From Corallococcus sp. AS-1-6 (GTDB lineage Bacteria > Myxococcota > Myxococcia > Myxococcales > Myxococcaceae): DNA of 64,000 nucleotides. Under the pieces are notes generated by a model. The model was not told where the DNA came from. It saw only the letters and a list, made by a program, of their open reading frames with translations, and ran no database searches. Each line of letters begins with the position of its first letter. The stretch's first letter is position 1. Of this stretch, positions 57,203 to 64,000 are shown piece by piece. The stretch covers positions 117,055 through 181,054 of the forward strand of contig NZ_JAIQDE010000018.1 of the NCBI RefSeq assembly GCF_020037015.1, written 5' to 3'. The translations under genes and the position numbers were made by a program.

Positions 57203-57718
57203 ATGGCCCCGTCCTTCTTCGACGACTACCAGGACGTCCCCAACGTGGAGACCGGTCCGGACTTCGACGCCGCCGACGACCGCACGCTGCGCATGGCGTC
57301 CCGGCCGGTGGACAAGGCGCTGCTCGAGCAGTTGGTCCGCTACCAGGAGACCTTCCTGTCGCACGTGGAGGCGGACGCCGCCCCGGAGGCCATGGCCGGC
57401 GCGGCGAAGGCGGCGCTGGAGGCGAGCGGCCTGGACGTGAAGGCGGCGGAGTGGGGGAGCGCCGTGCTCCGGGCCTTTGGCGGGCGGCGGTGGACCGTGC
57501 AGCGGCTGCGCTCGAAGCTGACGGAGCTGGAGGCCCGCTCCGGGCCGGAGGTGGACGAGGTGGGCAAGCGCGTCCGGGACGAGCTGGTGAAGCAGGAGCG
57601 GGAGACGGACGCCCTGGGCCGGCGCTACGGCGTGGAGACGGTGGCCCTGCTCCGGGAGCGCGAGGCGGAGCTGGTGGCCCTGCACACCCGGCTCCAGAAG
57701 GTGCTCAACCGGGGATGA
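57203..57718 (+). CDS. Conserved hypothetical protein, helical
   Basis: A 171-residue soluble protein with an acidic N-terminus and a largely helical body; the C-terminal 60 residues have heptad-like repeats suggesting a coiled coil (about 105-165). No cysteines and no known domain. It has a GAGGAG Shine-Dalgarno 30 bp after the VWA gene and probably shares its transcript. Third-position base use fits neighbouring genes. The function is unknown; a partner of the VWA protein is possible by position only. Confidence 0.72.
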   Translation: MAPSFFDDYQDVPNVETGPDFDAADDRTLRMASRPVDKALLEQLVRYQETFLSHVEADAAPEAMAGAAKAALEASGLDVKAAEWGSAVLRAFGGRRWTVQRLRSKLTELEARSGPEVDEVGKRVRDELVKQERETDALGRRYGVETVALLREREAELVALHTRLQKVLNRG

Positions 57719-57791
57719 CCCGGCGTGCCCGCCCGGTTGCATTCCGCGTCCGGGCGTTCCATAACGGCCCGTTTTCCTTCAAGGCCCACCC

Positions 57792-59177
57792 ATGAAGCGC
57801 TACTTCATCCACACCTTCGGCTGCCAGATGAACGTCAACGACTCGCTCCGCATGAGCGAGGCGTTGTCGAAGATGTCCTACGTCCCCACGCCGGAGCCGG
57901 ACAACGCGGACCTCATCATCCTCAACACCTGCTCCATCCGGGAGAAGGCCGAGGACAAGATGCTGTCCGCGCTGGGGCGCTACCGCGCCGTGAAGGCCAG
58001 CCGCGGCGCCATCCTGGGCGTGGGCGGCTGCGTGGCCCAGCAGGAGAAGGACAAGCTGCTGAAGAAGGTCCCGTACCTGGACTTCGTCTTCGGCCCGGAC
58101 AACATCGCGAAGCTGCCGGAAGTCATCGCCCGCGTGCAGGACGCCCGCGAGCGCGTGGTGGAGACGGCCTTCGTGGACTCCGAGGAGTACGTCTTCCCGC
58201 GCGCCGACGCGGAGACGTCCCGCGGCAAGGTGACCGAGTTCGTCACCGTGATGAAGGGCTGCGACAACGTCTGCTCGTTCTGCATCGTCCCGCACACCCG
58301 TGGCCGCGAGGTGAGCCGCGAGTTCACGCAGGTGCTCAACGAGGTCGCGGACCTGGCGGGCGTGGGCCTGCGCGAGGTCACCCTCATCGGGCAGAACGTG
58401 AACTCGTACCAGGGCGGCATCAGCTTCGCGCAGTTGCTGCTGCGCACCGCGGAGGTGCCGGGCATCGAGCGCGTGCGCTTCACGACGAGCCACCCGCATG
58501 ACCTGTCGGACGAGCTCATCGAAGCGTTCCGGGTGCAGCCGAAGATCGCCCCGCACTTCCACCTGCCGGTGCAGTGCGGCAGCGACCGCATCCTGAAGAT
58601 GATGCGCCGCGACTACACCGTCGAGCAGTACATGGAGCGGCTGGAGAAGCTGCGCGCCGCGCGCCCCGGCATCGCCATCACCACGGACATCATCGTGGGC
58701 TTCCCCGGAGAGACGGAGGAAGAGTTCGAGATGACGATGCAGCTCACCGAGCGGGTGAAGTACGACAACCAGTTCTCCTTCGTGTACAGCCCGCGCCCCA
58801 AGACGGGCGCCGCGCTGCGCGAGAAGGACTGGGGCCCCATCCCGCACGAGGTGAAGGTGGCCCGGCTGGAGCGGCTGCAGAAGCTCCAGCGGCGCATCAG
58901 CGGCGAGTACACCCAGGCGCAGGTGGGCCTGGACGTGGAGGTGCTGGTGGAGGGCCGCTCGCGCTACGACGCCACCAAGCGCTTCGGCCGCACGCCGGAG
59001 AACCGCACGGTGAACTTCGAGGGCGACGCGCCGGCGGGCTCCATCGTGACGGTGCACGTGGAGCGCGCCACGCCCAACCAGCTCGCGGGCAAGCAGGTGG
59101 CGGTGCTCCAGGCCCCCACCGTGGCGCCGCCGCCGGTGGAGCTGCCCCTGCCGTTGCATGTCCCCGCGGAGGCCTGA
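57792..59177 (+). CDS. miaB: tRNA-2-methylthio-N6-dimethylallyladenosine synthase
   Basis: A 461-residue methylthiotransferase. The N-terminal UPF0004 domain has GCQMNVNDS (about 10-18), NTCSIREKAEDK (about 45) and GGCVAQQEKD (about 80), holding the auxiliary 4Fe-4S cluster. The radical SAM domain has KGCDNVCSFCIVPHTRG (about 155-171) with the CxxxCxxC. A TRAM domain lies at about 378-440. The enzyme adds the methylthio group at position 37 of tRNAs reading UNN codons. The C-terminal 20 residues are a Pro/Val tail. RumA/MiaB/Mrp-type Fe-S enzymes cluster in this region. The ATG has an AAGG upstream. Confidence 0.95.
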   Translation: MKRYFIHTFGCQMNVNDSLRMSEALSKMSYVPTPEPDNADLIILNTCSIREKAEDKMLSALGRYRAVKASRGAILGVGGCVAQQEKDKLLKKVPYLDFVFGPDNIAKLPEVIARVQDARERVVETAFVDSEEYVFPRADAETSRGKVTEFVTVMKGCDNVCSFCIVPHTRGREVSREFTQVLNEVADLAGVGLREVTLIGQNVNSYQGGISFAQLLLRTAEVPGIERVRFTTSHPHDLSDELIEAFRVQPKIAPHFHLPVQCGSDRILKMMRRDYTVEQYMERLEKLRAARPGIAITTDIIVGFPGETEEEFEMTMQLTERVKYDNQFSFVYSPRPKTGAALREKDWGPIPHEVKVARLERLQKLQRRISGEYTQAQVGLDVEVLVEGRSRYDATKRFGRTPENRTVNFEGDAPAGSIVTVHVERATPNQLAGKQVAVLQAPTVAPPPVELPLPLHVPAEA

Positions 59178-59213
59178 CGCTTCCGCCGCTGTCCCGCCGT
59201 CGGAGGTGCCACC

Positions 59214-59729
59214 ATGCCGTTGAAGCCGTTTCGCGGGGTGTCCCCCCGCGTCCACCCGAGCTGCTTCATCGAGGACTCCGCCCAGGTGGTGGGCGACGTG
59301 GAGCTGGGCGAGGACTCGTCCATCTGGTTCAACTCCGTGCTGCGCGGGGACGTGAACTCCATCCGCATCGGCAAGCGCACCAACATCCAGGACCTCACCA
59401 TGGTGCACGTCACCAGCCAGGGTGACTCCACGACGGTGGGCGACGACTGCACGGTGGGCCACCGGGTCATCCTTCACGGGTGCGTCGTGGGCAACCGGGT
59501 GCTGGTGGGCATGGGCGCCATCCTGATGGACGGCGTGGAGGTGGGGGACGACTGCATCATCGGCGCCGGCACGCTCCTGACGCCCGGGACGAAGATTCCC
59601 CCCGGGTCGCTGGTGGTGGGCTCGCCCGGCAAGGTGAAGCGCCCCATTCACGACGGCGAACGTGAGTTCCTGGTGCAGTCCGCCCTCCACTACGTGCACA
59701 CCGCCGCCGAACACCGCGCCAGCCGCTGA
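59214..59729 (+). CDS. Gamma-class carbonic anhydrase-like protein
   Basis: A 171-residue left-handed beta-helix protein with hexapeptide repeats. It has the family motifs RGDVNSIRIG near 44, NIQDLTMVHV near 57, VGHRVILHGC near 82 and MGAILMDG near 100; the His residues in the MVHV and VGH...LHGC segments are the zinc ligands. The YrdA/CaiE/PaaY-like group has weak or no carbonic anhydrase activity in several members. A GGAGG lies 6 bp before the ATG. It follows miaB by 36 bp and is probably in the same transcript; the next gene starts 32 bp later. Confidence 0.92.
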   Translation: MPLKPFRGVSPRVHPSCFIEDSAQVVGDVELGEDSSIWFNSVLRGDVNSIRIGKRTNIQDLTMVHVTSQGDSTTVGDDCTVGHRVILHGCVVGNRVLVGMGAILMDGVEVGDDCIIGAGTLLTPGTKIPPGSLVVGSPGKVKRPIHDGEREFLVQSALHYVHTAAEHRASR

Positions 59730-59761
59730 CGCGGCCGCGTTGTGCGTGTTAGGAACACCCC

Positions 59762-60232
59762 ATGGCGCTCGCCCCCGAGACGACCCTGAAGGCTTGTCCG
59801 CTCTTCAAGGGCTTCACCGACACCGGCATCTCCATCTTCGCGGCGGCGGCCGTGTCGCGTGCCTACCCCAAGGGGTCGGCCTTGTTCACCGAGGGCAAGC
59901 CGGGGGACTCGCTGCTGATTGTCGGTGAGGGCACGGTGCGGCTGAGCGCCCGGAGCCCCTCGGGCGAGGACGTGCCCCTGGGCGAGGTGACCGCCGGGGA
60001 GCCCCTGGGCGAGCTGGCGCTCGTGCAGAAGGGCGAGCGGCTGTGCTCCGCCACGGCCCAGACGGACGTGATGGCGCTGGAGATCCGCGCGGCGGATTTC
60101 CAGAAGCTGCTCGCGCAGAAGCCGCAGGCCTGCATCAAGTTGTTGATGGGCATCGTCAGCCACTTCGGCGCGAAGGCCCGGGACAACCGGGACATGCTGC
60201 GCACGCTGGTGGCGCGGGCCCCGGGAACCTGA
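59762..60232 (+). CDS. Cyclic nucleotide-binding domain protein
   Basis: A 156-residue protein that is one cyclic nucleotide-binding (CRP/EF-hand-like) domain with no effector domain. KGSALFTEGKPGDSLLIVGEGTVRL (about 36-60) is the beta-roll, and GEPLGELALVQKGERLCSATAQ (about 78-100) the phosphate-binding cassette; the usual Arg of the cassette is not obvious, so ligand binding is uncertain. An AGGA lies 7 bp before the ATG. Single-domain CNBD proteins occur as regulators in myxobacteria. A 306-bp gap follows before dedA. Confidence 0.88.
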   Translation: MALAPETTLKACPLFKGFTDTGISIFAAAAVSRAYPKGSALFTEGKPGDSLLIVGEGTVRLSARSPSGEDVPLGEVTAGEPLGELALVQKGERLCSATAQTDVMALEIRAADFQKLLAQKPQACIKLLMGIVSHFGAKARDNRDMLRTLVARAPGT

Positions 60233-60538
60233 GCGACTGTCGGACAGGTGGCCCCGGGCTCCAGCCGTGAGGCCGGACGCATGAACGGGCCTGCCACCCG
60301 CACCGGAGGTGGTTACTGTGCTCGCCTGAAGGCTCCCCGGGCTCCCAGGCTGTCGCACACCGTGGGTGTGGGTAGACATGGGGCCGACGGCTTTCGGGGT
60401 ATGGCGTGGGCGCTTGAGGTGGGAAGCTGGGCGGCCGGAGTTTTCAACTGCTTCACCCGGTTCTTGGCTGGGTGATGGACGGGCTGGCCCGGGTGGTTGC
60501 CGAGCGGCCCTTCGGGAAGTGATTGGACGGAACGACGC
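60233..60538 (+). other. 306-bp gap without a confident gene
   Basis: No convincing gene lies here. A 75-codon frame from a GTG at 60248 has atypical composition and I do not accept it. Some inverted repeats are present (CTGTC/GACAG near 60237-60247; a GGAGGTGG at 60304-60311 that resembles a ribosome-binding site but is followed by a 3-codon frame). I see no riboswitch or tRNA. It may contain the dedA promoter and leader, possibly a small RNA. Confidence 0.3.
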
Positions 60539-61333
60539 GTGGAAGAACTGCTCACCAACCTGCTCGGTAACTCCCAGGGCCTCTTCGCCTACCTGACCGT
60601 GTTCGCCATCCTGGTGGCATGCGGGCTGGGCGTGCCGCTGCCGGAGGACATCTCGCTCATCCTCGGTGGGTTCCTGGCGCACAAGGGCGCGGCCGACCTG
60701 CCGGTGATGATGGCGGTGGGGTTCTTCGGAATCCTGGTGGGTGACAGCCTCATCTACCTGGCGGGGCGCCGGCTGGGCACGCGGCTGGGGCGCGACCCGG
60801 GGGCGAAGGGTGGGGGGTTCTTCTCGAAGATCGTCACGCCGGAGAAGCGGGCGAAGGTGGAGTCGCTCTTCGTCACGCACGGCCAGAAGATCGTGATGAT
60901 CGCCCGCTTCATGCCGGGCGTGCGCGCGGTGACGTACTTCACCGCGGGCTCCGTGCACATGTCGTACTGGCGCTTCATCTTCTGGGACGGGCTGGCGGCG
61001 CTCCTGTCCGCGCCGGTGTTCGTGTGGCTCGGGTTCCACTTCGGTGGCGAGCTGGACATGGTCATCCGCAAGCTGAAGGACGGCCAGGTCGTGGTGATGG
61101 GGACGCTGGCGGTGCTGGCGGTGGGCTACTTCGTGTACCGCCGCCGCAAGAACGCGAAGCTCAAGGCCGAGGCCGCCGCCAAGGCGCAGATGACGCCGGC
61201 CGCCCTGCCGCCCGTGCCGGAGACGCTGGAGAACAACATGTCGCCGACGCGCGCGGCCAGCCCCAGCACCTTCTTCGACGTGCCCGCCGACAAGGCGCCC
61301 GCGTCCGAGCCGGACCTGAACGCGCACAAGTAG
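60539..61333 (+). CDS. DedA-family membrane protein
   Basis: A 264-residue inner-membrane protein from a GTG at 60539. It has about five to six hydrophobic segments with the DedA/VTT signatures: GVPLPEDISLILGGFLA near 34-50 (Glu of the PxPE region), GDSLIYLAGRRLG near 77 and a RFMPGVRAVTYFTAG near 121-135. DedA proteins act as lipid scramblases or flippases, for example for undecaprenyl phosphate or phospholipids. A cytoplasmic Pro/Ala/Lys-rich tail of about 60 residues is unusual in length. The start is tentative; the TGGACGGA upstream is a weak Shine-Dalgarno. It is convergent with the NRPS gene. Confidence 0.87.
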   Translation: MEELLTNLLGNSQGLFAYLTVFAILVACGLGVPLPEDISLILGGFLAHKGAADLPVMMAVGFFGILVGDSLIYLAGRRLGTRLGRDPGAKGGGFFSKIVTPEKRAKVESLFVTHGQKIVMIARFMPGVRAVTYFTAGSVHMSYWRFIFWDGLAALLSAPVFVWLGFHFGGELDMVIRKLKDGQVVVMGTLAVLAVGYFVYRRRKNAKLKAEAAAKAQMTPAALPPVPETLENNMSPTRAASPSTFFDVPADKAPASEPDLNAHK

Positions 61334-61362
61334 TCACCGTGCAGTGGTGACGTGGTTCACGG

Positions 61363-61393
61363 ACCCCGCCCCCTCGACGAGAGGGAGCGGGGT
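61363..61393 (+). terminator. Terminator between dedA and the NRPS gene
   Basis: ACCCCGCCCCCTC (61363-61375) pairs with GAGGGAGCGGGGT (61381-61393) with one mismatch and a 5-nt loop, followed by TCTTCGTTGTTACTT on the plus strand. It lies 29 bp after the dedA stop and ends 9 bp before the convergent NRPS stop, so it can act in both directions, most clearly for dedA. Confidence 0.7.
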
Positions 61394-61402
61394 TCTTCGT
61401 TG

Positions 61403-64000
61403 TTACTTCGTGTCCGCGTCGCGCAGCGCCTTCGCCAGCAGCTCCGCCACGGACTGCACCATCGGCTCGCGCAGCAGCGTGTGGTGGGTGCCCGGCAGCT
61501 CGTGCGATTCGAGCCGCTCGCCCACCAGCGCCGCCCAGCCGCCGTCGATGGGGCGGGTTTCGTCCCGCTCCTCCGCGTGGATGCGCAACACGCGCTGCTC
61601 CATCGCGGGCGGGTGGTAGCGACGGGCCGCTTCCAGGTTCGCCTCGAAAACCTCGAAGAGGGCCATGGCATCCACTCCGGACGGCAGCGCTCCGGACCGG
61701 GCCGCGGACTCCAGCACCTTCGTGAGCGTTGCTTCCGGCTCCAGCTCCGCCGTGTCCACGTCCAGGTCCGCCAGCGACACGCCCATCAGGTCCTGCGCGA
61801 ACAGGCCCACCGCCAGCGCGCGGTCCAGGTCCGGCTCCGAGTCCGGCACCGCCTGGGGCACGTACGAGTCGATCATCGCCACCAGCTCCACGACTTCACC
61901 CGCTTCGCGGAGCTGGTGCGCCATCTCGTAGGCGATGACGCCGCCCAGGGACCAGCCACCCAGGTGGTACGGGCCGTGGGGTTGGACCCCACGCACCACC
62001 CGTACGTAGCTGGCGGCCAGGGCCTCCACGGTGTCCAGCGGCTGCTCCGTGCCGTCGAGTCCTCGCGCCTGGAGGCCGTAGAAGGGCTGAGCCGGTCCCA
62101 GCCTGCGCGCCAGCTCCGCGTACGCCAGCACGTGGCCTCCCACCGGATGCACGCAGAAGAACGGTGTGCCCGTGCCTTCGTTCGTGAAGGGCACCAGCGG
62201 GGTGAAAGGCTTCGGCCCGGACTCACCCAACAGGACCGCGAACCGCTCCACGCTGGGGGCCTGGAAGAGGGTGGACAGCGGGAGCTTCTGGCCCGTCTCC
62301 CGGTGCACCGCCGCCATCAGCCGCACCGCGAGCAGCGAGTGCCCACCCAGCTCGAAGAAGCTGGTGCGCACGTCCACGGTGGACACGCCCAGGGCTTCGG
62401 CCCAGAGCCGTTCGAGCATCGCTTCCCGTTCGTCCCTGGGGCCGACCCTCGCTTCGGGGTTCGCGGCTTCCTCCACCGGAGCCGGCAGTGCGGCTCGGTC
62501 CACCTTGCCGTTGGGCGTCAGCGGAAGGACTGGCAGCGCGACGTAGGCGGCCGGGACCATGTAGTCCGGCAGCGAGCGCTGGAGGTGGCTTCGGAGCGGA
62601 GCGGTGTCCACCTCCGGCGCCACGTACGCCACCAGGCGTTGGACGCCCGGCACGTCCTCGCGCACCCGCACCATCGCGTCCCGGATGCCGGGGTGCGTGC
62701 GCAGCGCGGTTTCGATCTCTCCCGGCTCGATGCGGTAGCCGCGCAGCTTCACCTGGAAGTCCACGCGCCCCATGAAGTCCAGCGTGCCGTCCTGCTTCCA
62801 GCGGACCCGGTCGCCCGTGCGGTAGAGGCGGGCTCCGCGCACCGTGCTGAACGGGTGGGGGATGAAGCGCTCCGCCGTGAGGTCCGGCCGGTTGCGGTAA
62901 CCGCGCGCCAGGCCTTCGCCCGCGATGAACAGCTCGCCCGGGACGCCCACGGACACGGGGTTCAGGTTCGCGTCCAGCACGTACACACTCACGTTGAGCA
63001 GGGGCCGGCCGATCACGGGCGTGGGCTGCGCGGTGCGCTGGATGCACTCGGTGGTGGACGCCACGGTGCCCTCGGTGGGGCCGTAGGCGTTGTAGGCCCT
63101 CGTGCGGTCCGTGGCCGCGAGCGTGCGCCACGTCACCTCGTCCATGGCCTCACCGCCGATGAAGCAGATGGCCGGCACGTGGGCCTGCTCCAGGAAGCCC
63201 GCGTCCAGCAGCAGCTTGAACAGCGACGGCGTGCAGTCCAGTGCGTCGATGCGCCGCTGGTCCACCCACGCGAGCATCGCCTCCGGATCCTGCCGCACGG
63301 CCTCCGGGACGATGCACAGGCAGTGGCCGTCCGCCATCAACAGCAACTGCGTCACGGAGGCGTCGAAGTAGAGCGGCCCGTTGAGGCTCACCCGCATCAC
63401 CTTGGGCGCCTGCGGGTAGCAGGCCTCCGTCAGCGAACGATGCAGGTGCGCCAGCGAGCGGTGCTGGATCATCACGCCCTTGGGCGTGCCCGTGGAGCCC
63501 GACGTGTAGATGACGTAGGCCAGATGCTCCGGCCGCAAGGCCACTCGCGGGTTGCCTGGCGAGGACGCTTCGATGCGCCGCGAGTCCGTGTCCAGCCGCA
63601 CCACTTGCCGCACCGCCGGCTGCCACGACTCCACCTGCGCCTGGGTGGTGAGCAGCACCGTCGCGCCACTGTTCTCCAGGATGAAGGCCCTTCGCGCTTC
63701 GGGGGCCGAAGGGTCGAGCGGCACGTACGCTCCGCCCGCCTTGAGGATGCCCAGGATGGCGACGATGGCCTCCGGCGAGCGCTCCAGGCAGAAGGCCACC
63801 GGCACATCCGGGCCCACGCCCAGCGAGCGCAGGTAGTGCGCCAGTTGGTTCGCGCGCACGTTGAGCTGATGGAACGACACCGTCGTGTCGCCCATCACCA
63901 CGGCGGGTGCCTTGGGCGTGCGAGTCACCTGCTGTTCGAAGCGCGCGTGGAAGGACACGTCGCCTTCGAAGGGAGCCGTCTCGCCGCTCCACTCCTCCAG
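61403..64000 (-). CDS. Non-ribosomal peptide synthetase, terminal module (A-PCP-TE), truncated by window edge
   Basis: The frame is open to the right edge, so the gene runs on; the GTG at 63958 is internal. Visible domains: adenylation (core A3 YTSGSTGTPKGV, A5 NAYGPTEGT, A7 YRTGDRVRW, A8 RGYRIEPGEIE, A10 NGKVDR), peptidyl carrier (FELGGHSLLAVRL, Ser phosphopantetheine site) and a type I thioesterase (GWSLGG Ser, C-terminal GTHHTLL His). The sequence before the A domain looks like a C-to-A linker. The tentative specificity code, read by eye, is D-A-T-D-F-G-A-V-A-K, nearest to Gln/Glu codes; treat as a guess. The TE makes this the last module, releasing the peptide. Product unknown. Confidence 0.95.
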   Translation of the reverse strand: MEEWSGETAPFEGDVSFHARFEQQVTRTPKAPAVVMGDTTVSFHQLNVRANQLAHYLRSLGVGPDVPVAFCLERSPEAIVAILGILKAGGAYVPLDPSAPEARRAFILENSGATVLLTTQAQVESWQPAVRQVVRLDTDSRRIEASSPGNPRVALRPEHLAYVIYTSGSTGTPKGVMIQHRSLAHLHRSLTEACYPQAPKVMRVSLNGPLYFDASVTQLLLMADGHCLCIVPEAVRQDPEAMLAWVDQRRIDALDCTPSLFKLLLDAGFLEQAHVPAICFIGGEAMDEVTWRTLAATDRTRAYNAYGPTEGTVASTTECIQRTAQPTPVIGRPLLNVSVYVLDANLNPVSVGVPGELFIAGEGLARGYRNRPDLTAERFIPHPFSTVRGARLYRTGDRVRWKQDGTLDFMGRVDFQVKLRGYRIEPGEIETALRTHPGIRDAMVRVREDVPGVQRLVAYVAPEVDTAPLRSHLQRSLPDYMVPAAYVALPVLPLTPNGKVDRAALPAPVEEAANPEARVGPRDEREAMLERLWAEALGVSTVDVRTSFFELGGHSLLAVRLMAAVHRETGQKLPLSTLFQAPSVERFAVLLGESGPKPFTPLVPFTNEGTGTPFFCVHPVGGHVLAYAELARRLGPAQPFYGLQARGLDGTEQPLDTVEALAASYVRVVRGVQPHGPYHLGGWSLGGVIAYEMAHQLREAGEVVELVAMIDSYVPQAVPDSEPDLDRALAVGLFAQDLMGVSLADLDVDTAELEPEATLTKVLESAARSGALPSGVDAMALFEVFEANLEAARRYHPPAMEQRVLRIHAEERDETRPIDGGWAALVGERLESHELPGTHHTLLREPMVQSVAELLAKALRDADTK

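Noticed and set aside
53963..57742. 1,259-codon open frame on the minus strand
   Set aside because: Antisense to the PilZ, RNA methyltransferase, VWA and 171-aa genes; low-complexity His/Arg-rich translation.
60248..60475. 75-codon frame from a GTG
   Set aside because: Atypical codon use, no family, no good ribosome-binding site.
60484..60500. sigma54-like TGGCCCGGGTGGTTGC before dedA
   Set aside because: The spacing between GG and GC is 11 instead of 10 bases, which normally abolishes recognition.
63955..63958. GTG at 63958 as start of the NRPS gene
   Set aside because: The frame stays open for the remaining 42 bases to the edge with linker-like sequence, and a lone A-PCP-TE start there is unlikely.

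Overview
The window is GC-rich (about 70%) bacterial chromosome, densely packed with genes and with strong G/C preference at third codon positions. Serine/threonine kinases with FGE-sulfatase domains, FHA-type sigma54 activators, an AgmX/PglI-like protein, an ADYC-domain protein, many lipoproteins, a non-ribosomal peptide synthetase and a TIGR02266 PilZ protein together point to a myxobacterium of the Cystobacterineae (Corallococcus/Myxococcus type). I infer this from gene content; I did no database search. I saw no IS element, prophage, CRISPR array, tRNA or rRNA.

Layout. 0-6.7 kb: the end of a type VI secretion locus (TssM C-terminus, TssJ-like lipoprotein) converging on a VgrG-like spike gene, a long helical candidate effector and an MshEN-type protein. 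6.8-8.9 kb: a lipoprotein and an SLC13/ArsB-type permease. 9.1-13.1 kb: an mrfA-mrfB-like DNA-repair helicase/exonuclease pair. 13.1-16.6 kb: envelope genes (two lipoproteins, one with a JAMM-like metal site; a membrane-fusion protein; an OmpA/PEGA protein). 16.7-22.1 kb: a complete STM4011-STM4015 cassette (WGR-LRR protein, ATP-grasp-like protein, two radical SAM enzymes, sulfatase-like hydrolase). This poorly understood system is the most interesting part of the window. 22.2-28.8 kb: a hypothetical protein, a secreted subtilase, a small ORF, a lipoprotein and a Bcp peroxiredoxin. 28.9-33.3 kb: a coupled FHA/sigma54 activator and Ser/Thr kinase. 33.3-41.9 kb: ADYC protein, CocE-type hydrolase, an RtcA homologue lacking the adenylated histidine, SppA peptidase, zinc-ribbon protein and small envelope proteins. 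42.1-53.95 kb: Mrp ATPase, then a beta-oxidation/ketone-body gene set (3-hydroxybutyryl-CoA dehydrogenase, crotonase, two acyl-CoA dehydrogenases, thiolase, CoA-transferase A/B) interrupted by rpsA. 54.0-61.3 kb: PilZ protein with a structured leader, TrmA-family methyltransferase, CoxE-like VWA protein, MiaB, gamma-carbonic anhydrase, cyclic-nucleotide-binding protein and DedA. 61.4-64.0 kb: the terminal A-PCP-TE part of an NRPS running off the right edge.

Working relationships. Four-base ATGA overlaps indicate translational coupling within STM4013-4012-4011, between VgrG and the helical protein, between TssM and TssJ, and between the sigma54 activator and the kinase. The CoA genes on the plus strand would take short acyl-CoAs to acetoacetyl-CoA and acetyl-CoA. 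The kinase probably signals through the FHA domain of the adjacent activator.
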